Source: Salinimicrobium sp963709775
GTDB taxonomy: Bacteria; Bacteroidota; Bacteroidia; Flavobacteriales; Flavobacteriaceae
Direction: 5' to 3'
DNA: 64,000 nucleotides
NCBI GenBank assembly: GCA_963709775.1
Contig: CAVPXS010000015.1
Coordinates: forward strand, 59,211-123,210
Shown here piece by piece: positions 37,425 through 45,772 of this stretch. Each line of letters begins with the position of its first letter. Positions within the stretch are counted from its first letter, which is position 1. Both the position numbers and the translations under genes were made by a program. A model generated the notes under the pieces. That model ran no database searches and was not told the DNA's origin. It saw nothing but the letters and a program-made list of their open reading frames with translations.

Positions 37425-38141
37425 TTAAATTTCCTGCTTGATGTAGAGATATACCAATCCCGTAATAATAGCCATAACAAAGCTGAGGAGCGTGCCTATC
37501 AGGACGTATTCGGTGAGTTTCCTGTCTTTCGCCCGGGAGAGATCACTAAACCTCAAAATTGATTTCGCGGCTATGAGCCACCCTATGGCTTGCCATTGCT
37601 GAAGAACAATGAAACCAAACACCAAAAAGCGCTCAAGCATTCCAATATATTTTCCTGCCTGGGGTAAAGAATCTTCTTCGCTGTCTTCGGGTAATTCCCA
37701 GCGGTTCATTAATAATCTCATAATAATTGCTGAAACCGGTCCTAAAAACACAAGGCAAATGAGGAAAAGCGCAACAGCAGAGTCAAAAAATCCTGTCCAT
37801 TCAATTTGAAATGGATAGTAACTGTAGACTACCCCCGTGATGACCAGTAGATGTGCTAATTGATCAATAACAAATAATCTACCTCTGTTAGCATCGGTTT
37901 CCAGGGTTAGCTTTAGGAGGTCTATTAAATAATGTGTTATTAATATAACCACTATTCCTATCCAGAAGCTTAGATTAAAATTCAGCAACAATAACATTGC
38001 AACAGCATGAACAGTGATGTGCAGGTAGAGCAGGGGAGATCGATATTTTTTTTGCCTTTTCTGGGCCACCCATCCATCTGGTTGCAACAGGAAATCTCCT
38101 AACATGTGGGCCAGCAACAATTTAAGGGCAAGTGCTGTCAT
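37425..38141 (-). CDS. DUF3307 membrane protein
   Basis: 238 residues with about six hydrophobic helices. The N-terminus LLLAHMLGDFLLQPDGWV and HITVHAVAMLLLL, then VILITHYLIDLLKL, LFVIDQLAHLLVI, are the conserved His/Asp-bearing segments of DUF3307 proteins. The last part has FLVFGFIVLQQWQAIGWLIAAKSI. The family has no known biochemical role. It overlaps the SatD gene by four bases (ATGA), an arrangement found repeatedly in Bacteroidetes, so SatD likely controls or senses something connected with it. Confidence 0.88.
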   Translation of the reverse strand: MTALALKLLLAHMLGDFLLQPDGWVAQKRQKKYRSPLLYLHITVHAVAMLLLLNFNLSFWIGIVVILITHYLIDLLKLTLETDANRGRLFVIDQLAHLLVITGVVYSYYPFQIEWTGFFDSAVALFLICLVFLGPVSAIIMRLLMNRWELPEDSEEDSLPQAGKYIGMLERFLVFGFIVLQQWQAIGWLIAAKSILRFSDLSRAKDRKLTEYVLIGTLLSFVMAIITGLVYLYIKQEI

Positions 38142-38737
38142 AAGTTATGTATTTGGTTGCGGTAGAAAGCTTCAAGTTGCATTATTTCATCAAAACCACC
38201 TCTTTTTAAGGCTTCACTTAAACTGCTTTGGGATTTGTTCAATTGTTTTGCCAGCTGCGTCTGACTTTTTTCGGGATTTTGCAGAAAAACACTTATAGTC
38301 CCGGCTACGGTAGAACTCCAATTATTCATGGTAAGCAGGGCTAAATTAAAGAGCAGGTTTAAAACTTCATCTTTTTGTGGATTTCCAGTGATAATTCCTA
38401 AATTTTGTTTCTTGAGATTTTCAAAACATTCCCCCGAACGCACAAATGCTAAACCGTTGGATTCACTAACTTTCTGGGCTTTGTGGTCCTGTTCTCCAAT
38501 TCCTATTGCCATCCTTACATCAAGATCCCGAAGTTGTTTGATTTCGGCTTTTATTTGAAGAGCAGCATAAAGTGCCATTTTTGGAGAAAGCAAAAGCTGA
38601 AAACTATCTCCCCGGGTAATTTCCCATTGCACGGGATTTTTCCCATACTGTTTGAGCGTATTTTTAAGCACAGGTAGCCATTGCCCGGCTGGTTCTGTCC
38701 TGGAATTAACTATGTCTCCTGTAATAACTGCTATCAT
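38138..38737 (-). CDS. SatD-family protein with C-terminal helix-turn-helix
   Basis: 199 residues. The N-terminal 120 residues carry the SatD pattern (MIAVITGDIVNSR, WEITRGDSFQLLL, VRMAIGIGEQ, SGECFENLK), which to my eye resembles a degenerate nucleotide-cyclase fold (low confidence). Residues 158-180 are a clear helix-turn-helix (TQLAKQLNKSQSSLSEALKR). It is therefore probably a transcription factor that senses a small molecule. Its gene starts nine bases after a three-unit operator (38746-38821), arguing for autoregulation of the satD-DUF3307 operon. The family was named in Streptococcus; its ligand is unknown. Confidence 0.85.
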   Translation of the reverse strand: MIAVITGDIVNSRTEPAGQWLPVLKNTLKQYGKNPVQWEITRGDSFQLLLSPKMALYAALQIKAEIKQLRDLDVRMAIGIGEQDHKAQKVSESNGLAFVRSGECFENLKKQNLGIITGNPQKDEVLNLLFNLALLTMNNWSSTVAGTISVFLQNPEKSQTQLAKQLNKSQSSLSEALKRGGFDEIMQLEAFYRNQIHNL

Positions 38738-38745
38738 GATGGAAA

Positions 38746-38821
38746 TATCGCACTTTAAGCCGATATATCCAAATATCGCATTATAACCCGATAATGTAAT
38801 TTATCGGTATTTAAGCCGATA
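38746..38821. promoter_or_regulatory. Three-unit operator with 28-bp period ahead of satD
   Basis: Three copies of TATCG-N10-CGATA lie at 38746-38765, 38774-38793 and 38802-38821. Their starts are exactly 28 bp apart. The spacers are similar as well (CACTTTAAGC, CATTATAACC, GTATTTAAGC). The first unit is nine bases upstream of the satD start codon, and a near-consensus -7 element (GATATTTG, minus strand) lies within the array. This is a likely cooperative binding site, probably for SatD itself. Confidence 0.7.
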
Positions 38822-38946
38822 ATTTTATTCAGAAGGTAGATCCTGATTATTTATTACCAGATCCTTTGGGGAAATTCCTTCTTTAAATTCCCATGGTTCT
38901 ATTAAAATGAGACCTTCTCCTGGAATAAAAAACTCTAATATTTTTC

Positions 38947-38970
38947 TCTTCTACGGAAGTACGTAGAAGA
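38947..38970. promoter_or_regulatory. Palindrome ahead of the CDGSH gene
   Basis: Nine-base perfect arms TCTTCTACG and CGTAGAAGA around GAAGTA, 86 bp before the CDGSH start codon. It may be an operator or a leader hairpin. Confidence 0.4.
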
Positions 38971-39056
38971 TAAGTTGAAAATTATTCTCAGTTTGTGTTC
39001 TTTGTTGTTGTCATCATTAGAAAACGAAACTATATTAGCATTTAAAACAATCAATT

Positions 39057-39278
39057 ATGGCAAAGACGAAAATAACGGTAAATAACAATGGCTCTCTTGT
39101 CATTGATGGAGACTTTCAAATTGTAGATAAGAACGGTAATACCTATGATTTGGGTGGTAGGGACAAAGTGAGTCTTTGTCGCTGCGGAAAATCGGCAAAT
39201 AAGCCGTTTTGTGATGGTTCGCATCGTGGGCATTTCGAACACGAGGCCGAAGCTTTTGATCTTCCGCCAAAGCCATAA
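39057..39278 (+). CDS. CDGSH iron-sulfur protein
   Basis: 73 residues with one CDGSH motif, CRCGKSANKPFCDGSH at about residues 41-56, which binds a labile 2Fe-2S cluster through three Cys and one His. A short N-terminal beta segment (ITVNNNGSLVIDGDFQIVD) is typical of small bacterial members. It probably works in redox sensing or cluster/electron transfer; the partner is unknown. It is monocistronic with a strong terminator after it. Confidence 0.93.
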   Translation: MAKTKITVNNNGSLVIDGDFQIVDKNGNTYDLGGRDKVSLCRCGKSANKPFCDGSHRGHFEHEAEAFDLPPKP

Positions 39279-39637
39279 AGCGAACAGAGAAACAAACAGG
39301 AAGTAAAAAAATAACATTTTATAGAGGAGAACCCGGCGAGAGCCGGGTTCTTTTTTTGTCCATAATTTATCACTGCTACCTCATGTTTAATGGAGTGAGA
39401 TGACAAATATCATTCTTTGGATCATATGTAGTTTCTACCTTTAATGTGCTGGTTAATAAAGGATTTTTGGGAAAGATTACGAAAAACCAACCCTTCTCTC
39501 TTTTGTGGAAACCGGGATCAAAAGACAATCCCGTGTGTTTGGTGATATCTGTGGATTAAGAGAGCTTACAAATAGACTTTTTGAGGAGAGATCCTCTCAA
39601 TATAATGGTGTAGTTACTAATTTCTTAATCTACTGTT
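39279..39637. other. Intergenic region
   Basis: Beyond the terminator at 39328-39357 this 359-base gap holds only a short hairpin (GAGGA-GAGA-TCCTC near 39583) shortly before the TonB-like gene. No gene is seen. Confidence 0.3.
39328..39357 (+). terminator. Strong intrinsic terminator after the CDGSH gene
   Basis: AGAACCCGGC-GAG-loop-GCCGGGTTCT hairpin followed by T7. Confidence 0.93.
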
Positions 39638-40381
39638 ATGCAAGTCAAAAAAAATCCGAAGGCAGATCTGGGTAGAAATAGTATGATCTTTTTCCAGGTA
39701 GGCCTGGTGGTAATGCTTGGTCTTACCTACTTTAGTCTGGAATGGAAATTTTACGGGAATGAGGAAATGGATCATCAGGAGGTGCAGGTATCAGATTTTG
39801 AGCAGGAAGACATTCCTATTACACAACTAAATACACCTCCACCACCGCCACCGCCACCACCACCGCCAATGCCCGAAGTTATTGAGGTCGTGGAAGACAA
39901 AATAGAAGTGGAGGAGACTAAAATTCGGTCAACTGAAAGCAGCCAGGATGATAAGATTGAGAAAATAGTTGAGGTAGAAGAAGTGGCCTATGAAGAGGAG
40001 GAGGAGGAAATTGAAAAAATTCCTTTCATGGTTGTTCAACAAATTCCCACCTTTCCCGGGTGTGAAAGTTTTAAAAACAAAGCCGATCAAAAGAAATGCA
40101 TGTCCGAGAAAATTGATGACCATGTAAGAAAACATTTTAACGTTAGAATTAGTGAAGAATTGGGGCTTACCGGGATGAACAGGATCTATGTTGTTTTCAA
40201 GATCAATGAATATGGTGATGTTGCCGATATACGGGCAAGAGGACCTAATAAAAGACTGGAGGAGGAAGCAATGCGGGTAGTTAAGCTCTTACCTAAAATG
40301 ATTCCCGGCAGGCAAAGGGATAAACCTGTTGCAGTTGAGTATTCCCTGCCGATCATGTATGAGATACGGGATCAAATCTAG
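39638..40381 (+). CDS. TonB-like energy transducer
   Basis: 247 residues. One N-terminal membrane helix (MIFFQVGLVVMLGLTYFSLEW) is followed by a proline run of 11 (TPPPPPPPPPPPMPEV), a long acidic linker, and a C-terminal TonB domain from about residue 160 (ELGLTGMNRIYVVFKINEYGDV, AMRVVKLLPKMIPGRQRDKPVAVEYSLPI). The layout is that of TonB proteins, which pass proton-motive energy to outer-membrane receptors. No ExbB/ExbD or receptor gene is adjacent, so it is a stand-alone copy, as is common in Bacteroidetes. Confidence 0.9.
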   Translation: MQVKKNPKADLGRNSMIFFQVGLVVMLGLTYFSLEWKFYGNEEMDHQEVQVSDFEQEDIPITQLNTPPPPPPPPPPPMPEVIEVVEDKIEVEETKIRSTESSQDDKIEKIVEVEEVAYEEEEEEIEKIPFMVVQQIPTFPGCESFKNKADQKKCMSEKIDDHVRKHFNVRISEELGLTGMNRIYVVFKINEYGDVADIRARGPNKRLEEEAMRVVKLLPKMIPGRQRDKPVAVEYSLPIMYEIRDQI

Positions 40382-40398
40382 TTTTGTCCACATAATTG

Positions 40399-40532
40399 AT
40401 GAGGCTGTCTAAAAAGCTATTACAATGTCTTTCTGAAATTATTTCAGAATCTTATAAATCTGATTATCAGAAACAAAAAGAACCTGAAACAAGTTCAGGT
40501 TGACGAAATTAAGGCTTTTAAGGCAGCCTCAT
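40399..40532. mobile_element. MITE-like element with terminal inverted repeats
   Basis: The ends ATGAGGCTGTCTAAAAAGC (40399-40417) and, inverted, ATGAGGCTGCCTTAAAAGC (40514-40532) match at 17 of 19 positions. GAGGCTGTCTAAAAAG is like the termini of IS1182-family elements. The 134-base body has no gene and carries a REP-like hairpin (AACCTGAA-ACAAG-TTCAGGTT). No obvious target duplication is seen. Confidence 0.6.
40478..40505. repeat. REP-like palindrome CCTGAAACAAGTTCAGG
   Basis: AACCTGAAACAAGTTCAGGTTGACG occurs within the MITE-like element, and a variant (GCTGAAACAAGTTCAGCATGACG) is found at about 60607-60630. The variable outer bases change in a compensatory way in both arms, typical of REP-like hairpins in Flavobacteria. 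Confidence 0.6.
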
Positions 40533-40699
40533 TTATTTTTATGAAATGGATTTTTCAGAATAAATCATCTGCTTTTTCCAATTGCCTGATTCCCAATTCG
40601 GTTTAAGGATTTAGAGAAAATTGTGGATATCTAATTCAGTATTTCTTCTCCATGACCTTTCTAAAATGATATTTTTGGCTCCCTAAAAAAATCTGAGAT

Positions 40700-41218
40700 A
40701 TGAGCGTAACCTGGTATGAATGTAAGGTGAAATACAGAAAAACACACGAAACGGGAGAACAGAAAGTGAGCACAGACACCTATTTACTGGACGCGGTGTC
40801 ATATACCGAAGCAGAATCACGAATCACTGAGGAGATGAAGGCGTATACCAGTGAAGAATTCAGGATCACGAATTTAAAGGTGGCAAATTTTTCGGAAGTT
40901 CATCCCTTTGAAAATTCCGATCGCTGGTTCAAGTCAAAGGTGTCCCTGGTAGCACTTGATGAGGAAAGTGGAAAGGAAAGAAAAACCAATATTTACTTAC
41001 TGGTGCAGGCCAATGACATAAAAGAGGCTTTTGAGAACACCACTAAAGTAATGGCAGATACTATGGGGGATTACACTATTCCTTCAATTACTGAGTCTCC
41101 AATCTTAGACGTATTTCCTTATTTTACAGGAGAAGAAGAGCAACTGGAGAAATTCAATGTTGTGGATAATTCTGAAAATTCAGAAGAGGAAAAAGCAGAA
41201 ACGACAGAAGCTGTCTAA
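40700..41218 (+). CDS. DUF4494-domain protein
   Basis: 172 residues, soluble. The N-terminal 140 residues show the DUF4494 pattern: MSVTWYECKVKYRKTHETGEQ, DAVSYTEAESRITEEM, DRWFKSKVSLVALDEESGKE, IPSITESPILDVFPYF. The tail is acidic. The family is nearly confined to Bacteroidetes and of unknown function. A TATTTTTG (-7 like) box lies at 40670-40677 and a strong terminator follows at 41241-41273, so it is monocistronic. Confidence 0.88.
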   Translation: MSVTWYECKVKYRKTHETGEQKVSTDTYLLDAVSYTEAESRITEEMKAYTSEEFRITNLKVANFSEVHPFENSDRWFKSKVSLVALDEESGKERKTNIYLLVQANDIKEAFENTTKVMADTMGDYTIPSITESPILDVFPYFTGEEEQLEKFNVVDNSENSEEEKAETTEAV

Positions 41219-41240
41219 TCCGAATTCATTAATATTTTTA

Positions 41241-41273
41241 AAACACCTCCTTTTCTTCAGGAGGTGTTTTTTT
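41241..41273 (+). terminator. Terminator after the DUF4494 gene
   Basis: Perfect 10-base arms AAACACCTCC and GGAGGTGTTT with a nine-base loop, followed by a T-run. Confidence 0.92.
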
Positions 41274-41437
41274 ATGTCCTCAATTTGCGGGATTAAAGTA
41301 AAAGATCCTGTTCAGGCTATAAAGTAATCCCGTCCCTTCTCTGATTTCTGTACAAATAATAGGAAATTATCCAATCTTGTGGATTTTTTCCTACTTCTTG
41401 AAAATTATTCTTACTTTTACCTTTTTGAAAACCTTTC

Positions 41438-42913
41438 ATGAAAGATCAGTTATTTGCGGTTATTGATGTAGAAACCACCGGGGGAGGAATCAATGGAAAT
41501 CGTCTTACCGAGATTTGTATTGTCTTGTTGCGCGGCGAAAAAGTCGTCGATAAATTCACCAGCCTTATTAATCCCGAAAAGGAAATTCCGCGGCAGATCA
41601 CCGGGTTAACCGGGATTGATAATGCCATGGTTGCCGATGCTCCAAAATTTTACGAGGTGGCAAAAAAGGTGGAAGAGCTTACCCGGGATGCCATTTTTGT
41701 AGCTCATAACGTAAATTTCGATTACAACGTATTGCGGAATGAATTCAGGGAGCTGGGTTTTGAGTATAACCGCAGGAAGCTTTGTACCGTGCGTCTTTCA
41801 AGAAAACTTATTCCCGGATTATTTTCATACAGCCTTGGCAGGTTGTGTGATTCCATAAATATTCCTCTTATTAACCGGCACCGCGCCGAAGGGGATACAG
41901 ATGCTACCGTGATCCTTTTTCAACGCTTGTTGTCCCTGGATGATGATTACAGGGTGATCAATTCTTTCCTGCACGCCAGGTCCAGACAGGCCACCTTACC
42001 GCCACATATTGATGTCGAACAGGTTCATAGCCTTCCCGAAAGTGCAGGTATTTACCTGTTTAAGGACAGGCAGCATAAAGTTATTTATGCGGGGAAAGCC
42101 ATTGATATTAAGAAGCGGGTGGTTTCTCATTTTTACGATCGTATGAGTAAAGAATACGAGTTGGGCCAGGAGACTTTCCATATAGATCATGAAACTACGG
42201 GCAGTGAACTTGTAGCGCTTCTTCTCGAAGCAGAATGTATAAGGAAGTATTATCCCAAATTCAACAGAGCCCAGAAACGGCCGGGGCCGGTGTACCAGAT
42301 CATTAGTTACACTAATCAACGTGGCATCCTGCAACTGGCACTGGAAAGGACTAATAAGCTTAGAGAATCTGTGAGTACGTTTTACAGCCGTGCTTTGGCA
42401 CAGGAAAAACTCGAGTACTTGTGCCGGGAATACAAGCTGTGCCCAAAATATTGCAGTCTGCAGAGCAATGTGGAGGAATGTTCACATTATGAAATTGTTA
42501 GTTGCGAAGGCATTTGTTCCGGAACAGAAAATGCCGAAACTTATAATGAAAAAGTTGTGGCAGCAATTTCATCTCTTACCGAAGAATCTTCAACTTTTGT
42601 GATTAGGGAGAAAGGCAGGCACTTTGAAGAAGAGGCTTTTGTCCTGGTCCAGGATGGGAAATACCGTGGCTTCGGTTTTATTGATAATGAAGTCCAGGTG
42701 ACCAGCCCCGAAGATTACGAACCTTTTTTAAAGCCACAAACGGCCACTTACCATACTTATAAGATCCTGAGCAATTATCTGCGGAAGCAGGGAGCACCCA
42801 AGGTCATCTTTTTTGAAAATTCAGAAGAGACTAAGATGGTTCGTCCGGCAGCAAGGGCTCATAAGAATGCCATGGTCATGGCTTCACACCAAACACTGTC
42901 ATTGTTCAGTTAA
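41438..42913 (+). CDS. DEDDh exonuclease fused to a GIY-YIG nuclease domain
   Basis: 491 residues. Residues 1-165 form a DnaQ-like 3'-5' exonuclease with AVIDVETTGG (Asp/Glu), VAHNVNFDYNVL (Asp) and HRAEGDTDAT (His, Asp), the full DEDDh set. Residues about 200-285 form a UvrC-type GIY-YIG domain (SAGIYLFKDRQHKVIYAGKA, later ALLLEAECIRKYYPKFN with metal Glu). The C-terminal part is Cys-bearing (CREYKLCPKYCSL, CEGICSG) as in UvrC/Cho relatives. This exo-GIY fusion is known in Bacteroidetes and actinobacteria; a role in repair is likely but unproven. Monocistronic. Confidence 0.92.
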   Translation: MKDQLFAVIDVETTGGGINGNRLTEICIVLLRGEKVVDKFTSLINPEKEIPRQITGLTGIDNAMVADAPKFYEVAKKVEELTRDAIFVAHNVNFDYNVLRNEFRELGFEYNRRKLCTVRLSRKLIPGLFSYSLGRLCDSINIPLINRHRAEGDTDATVILFQRLLSLDDDYRVINSFLHARSRQATLPPHIDVEQVHSLPESAGIYLFKDRQHKVIYAGKAIDIKKRVVSHFYDRMSKEYELGQETFHIDHETTGSELVALLLEAECIRKYYPKFNRAQKRPGPVYQIISYTNQRGILQLALERTNKLRESVSTFYSRALAQEKLEYLCREYKLCPKYCSLQSNVEECSHYEIVSCEGICSGTENAETYNEKVVAAISSLTEESSTFVIREKGRHFEEEAFVLVQDGKYRGFGFIDNEVQVTSPEDYEPFLKPQTATYHTYKILSNYLRKQGAPKVIFFENSEETKMVRPAARAHKNAMVMASHQTLSLFS

Positions 42914-43299
42914 GCGGAAATTCTTAACGGTAATTTTAGCTACAGCATCAGTTCAATTCTCCTGTTCTTCAATTCTTATGGGCTTCAGTAGAACTATCGG
43001 TTTATTATAAAAACCCTGAAACATCCCCGGTTAATTTCCATATCTGTAATACCAATTTGTATACCTCAAACAACCAGCCCTGTAAATCAGGAGGTTTATA
43101 AGGTATAACGGGCGGGAAGTTGTGGTACAGCAGAAAAAGTTGTGGAATTTTCTACTTAAACCAGGGAATAGTGATAAGTGCGTTAACCGAACTGCAGTAA
43201 AAGATAAGATCCACTCGGGTAGATTGCCGGTTTGTTATAAAATCCTTATTTTTAATTAAATACTACTACAACCAGTAGTATTTATATTAATAAAAACCA
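42914..43299. other. Intergenic region with an operator-like palindrome
   Basis: No gene is seen in this 386-base gap. Its end carries the 26-base palindrome at 43258-43283, just ahead of the Met-rich lipoprotein gene. Confidence 0.4.
43258..43283. promoter_or_regulatory. 26-bp palindrome ahead of the Met-rich lipoprotein gene
   Basis: Perfect 10-base arms AAATACTACT and AGTAGTATTT around ACAACC, ending 16 bases before the start codon. The TACTAC/GTAGTA half-sites recall BlaI/CopY-type operators, though the spacer is longer. It probably binds a repressor. Confidence 0.5.
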
Positions 43300-43740
43300 A
43301 TGATTATGAAAAAACAAAATTTAACCCCTTTAGCATTCATTATCGGAATAATGCTCTCTGCACTCTTTGTTTCCTGCGAGGAACGGGAACAGGAAATTAA
43401 TCTTGCGGAAAATGAAGCTCAAAGACAGGAGGTTTATGAACAGATCCTGAGTGATGATGAACTTTTTAACGAGTTTATGGAAGAGATGACCGAAGACAGA
43501 AATATGATGCGGAACATGTACACCCGGGAACAGGTGGAGGCATCTATGATGGCCGATCCTGAAGTTATGGATTCTGTTTTGGTAGGTGTTTACGCTATGA
43601 TGGAACAGGATAGTATGTTGATGCGCAATCCTGAAAGACGGGAACGTATGATGCAGAACATGACGAGAATGATGGAGCGGGACACTGCCATGTATATGGA
43701 AATGCAGGAAAGAATGGAAGAAGGGCGAATGAATGAATAA
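43300..43740 (+). CDS. Methionine-rich lipoprotein
   Basis: 146 residues (or 144 from the ATG at 43306). The lipoprotein signal ends in ALFVSC (lipid Cys26). The mature part is acidic and helical, with 22 Met in about 120 residues, many as MM or M-x2-M (NMMRNMY, SMMADPEVM, RMMQNMTRMMERD, MYMEMQERM). Met-rich envelope proteins often bind Cu(I) or Ag(I), so a copper-handling role is a reasonable guess; there is no His/Cys site. A palindromic operator candidate lies just upstream. No copper gene is adjacent. Confidence 0.75.
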   Translation: MIMKKQNLTPLAFIIGIMLSALFVSCEEREQEINLAENEAQRQEVYEQILSDDELFNEFMEEMTEDRNMMRNMYTREQVEASMMADPEVMDSVLVGVYAMMEQDSMLMRNPERRERMMQNMTRMMERDTAMYMEMQERMEEGRMNE

Positions 43741-43872
43741 GCATTTTCAGTAAATCGGCCACCAATCAAAACAAAGGTATCACGGATTAAAAATTTGATC
43801 TGTGACGACTCATCATGCCATAAAACTTAGGTGTAATTTTGATTGAAAAACTTTCGAATATCAGTTGTAAGT

Positions 43873-44475
43873 CTATCTATTCTTTTCGGGTAGGCGATAC
43901 ACGTGATACGAGACTATAGCCAGCCAGATAACAATCAAGGAAGATACCAGGCGCTCATAAGCACCCTCTATAGTCGTTGGGATCAATGGCATTAAAGGTG
44001 CCAGCACAAGCCATATTCCGGCGAACCATTGGGAAAGATTTTTCAGGTAAGGCTTGAGATGTTTTAGATCAAAACTCATAAGTACAAGAAGCGCAGGAAA
44101 TAGAAGCGCCAAAGCATAGACTAGTTTTCGATGTATGGTGTTTCCCGGTCTGCCTGCATATTGATTGTGCTCGGCGATAAAGATGATATCTACAGCTAAA
44201 AGCACAAGGATAAAAAGGCCAATAAACCATTTTGTGCCAGAGCTTTTCCAGGAGAAAAGTCCCAGGGAAAGACCAAGAAAACCAATTGCCAGTAAATCAA
44301 GTCCCACGTCCTGGATCCAGCCGTACTTACCTATGGCCAGCATGCTAATGGTATTACCAATGGGGTCATGGGCTTCATGAACCATGATCCCAATAATATC
44401 ACCTGCCACCACTCCCAAACATCCCAGGATTCCAGTTACTCCGCTAATCCTGTAGATCAATTCTTTATTCATCAA
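43873..44475 (-). CDS. DUF998 membrane protein
   Basis: 200 residues forming about six membrane helices (GVTGILGCLGVVAGDIIGIMV, LLAIGFLGLSLGLFSW, FIGLFILVLLAVDIIFIAE, LALLFPALLVLMSF and others). The DUF998 pattern is seen in HDPIGNTISMLAIGKYGWIQD and in GRPGNTIHRKLVY (the conserved HxxxG-like polar turn). The family is of unknown function. It lies after the convergent Met-rich lipoprotein gene and 175 bases after the start-distal end of the ABC operon, so it may be read through from there. Confidence 0.82.
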   Translation of the reverse strand: MMNKELIYRISGVTGILGCLGVVAGDIIGIMVHEAHDPIGNTISMLAIGKYGWIQDVGLDLLAIGFLGLSLGLFSWKSSGTKWFIGLFILVLLAVDIIFIAEHNQYAGRPGNTIHRKLVYALALLFPALLVLMSFDLKHLKPYLKNLSQWFAGIWLVLAPLMPLIPTTIEGAYERLVSSLIVIWLAIVSYHVYRLPEKNR

Positions 44476-44650
44476 TTGGGGTTTTTCCAGGTTTTGTCAT
44501 CCTTTTTTGGATTGAAAAATTCTGGTTGGTCCGCAAAGAAACAAAAATCCATGGGTCTTATACATTTTCTTTGCTGCTTCTGTCTCAATTAAAAGCCAAT
44601 GGTCTGGGAATCGTTTTTATTATGCTATGGCATTATTAAAGTTTTATTTT

Positions 44651-45772
44651 CTAACTTGTTTTCTTATAACTCCACACAGCCAGCGCATTCATGACCATGG
44701 CATAACCTGCAATAATGCTTAGCTGTGGTATGATATCATTAAAGCCCGATCCCTTCAGCATGACCATTCTAATGATCTCCACAAAATATCTGATGGGGTT
44801 GAGGAGGGTGATCTTTTGTGCCCAGTAAGGCATGCTCTCAATGGGAGTAAAAAGTCCGCTCATCAATATGAAGATGACTACAAAGAACCATGCAATAAAC
44901 ATAGCCTGTTGTTGTGTATCGGTATAATTGGAAATAAAAAGTCCCATTCCTAAAATGACCAGGAGGTAAACAGTGGTAAAGAGATAAATAAGAGGGATAC
45001 TTCCCACCACAGGTACGTCAAAAATGAATCGGGAAATTAATATTCCGATGGTCATTATGAGCAGGCCCAGGACCCAGAATGGAAATAGCTTTCCTATGAT
45101 GAACTGGTATTTTTTAATGGGGGTTACATTGATCTGCTCCAGGGTACCAATTTCCTTTTCCCGAACAATATTCATCCCGGAGAGGAAAAGAGTTAACATG
45201 GTTACCAGCAGCACGAGAATACCCGGCACCATAAAGATCTTATAGTTCAGAGTGCTATTATACCAGAAGGAAGGAACAGTAAGTACATTCAATTGCTGAT
45301 TTTGAAGTGGATCAGAGCCTATAAAATCAGTGGCAATTTTCCTGTTGAAATTTTTAATGACCTGGTTGATATATACGCTTTCAACCCCCGCCTTTGACCC
45401 GTCTATGGCGTTGATGTATACCCCCATATCCACCTTTTGTTCTCTTACGAGCCTTCTTTCGAAATTAGAAGGGATCTCCAGGATCACATCTACTTCTCCT
45501 TTTTCCATGGCTTCATAAGCCAGGCTCTGAGCAGGAAAATTTTGAAGCACATCAAAATAAGCGGAAGCTTCAAAATTTCTTATAAGAGCCCGGGAAGTTG
45601 GGCTTTTGTCGTGATCTACATAGGAGAATTTTATATTCTCAATATCGAAGGTTGCGGCGTTTGATAAAATGATCAATTGTATTAGGGGAAGAACAAAAAT
45701 TATGGGCAACATCCCTTTGTTCCTGAAAATCTGTCGGAACTCCTTCTGTATGATATAACCTATGGTCTTCAT
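44651..45772 (-). CDS. ABC-2 type permease, YbhR-like
   Basis: 373 residues. An N-terminal helix (MLPIIFVLPLIQLIILSNA) is followed by an extracytoplasmic domain of about 130 residues (FSYVDHDKSPTSRALIRNF, AMEKGEVDVILEIPSNFE) and five C-terminal helices with the ABC-2 signature MNIVREKEIGTLEQINVTPIKKYQFIIGK. It is the second permease of the efflux operon; its start shares one base with the stop of the first. Together with the ATPases it would form an inner-membrane drug-efflux transporter. Confidence 0.92.
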   Translation of the reverse strand: MKTIGYIIQKEFRQIFRNKGMLPIIFVLPLIQLIILSNAATFDIENIKFSYVDHDKSPTSRALIRNFEASAYFDVLQNFPAQSLAYEAMEKGEVDVILEIPSNFERRLVREQKVDMGVYINAIDGSKAGVESVYINQVIKNFNRKIATDFIGSDPLQNQQLNVLTVPSFWYNSTLNYKIFMVPGILVLLVTMLTLFLSGMNIVREKEIGTLEQINVTPIKKYQFIIGKLFPFWVLGLLIMTIGILISRFIFDVPVVGSIPLIYLFTTVYLLVILGMGLFISNYTDTQQQAMFIAWFFVVIFILMSGLFTPIESMPYWAQKITLLNPIRYFVEIIRMVMLKGSGFNDIIPQLSIIAGYAMVMNALAVWSYKKTS

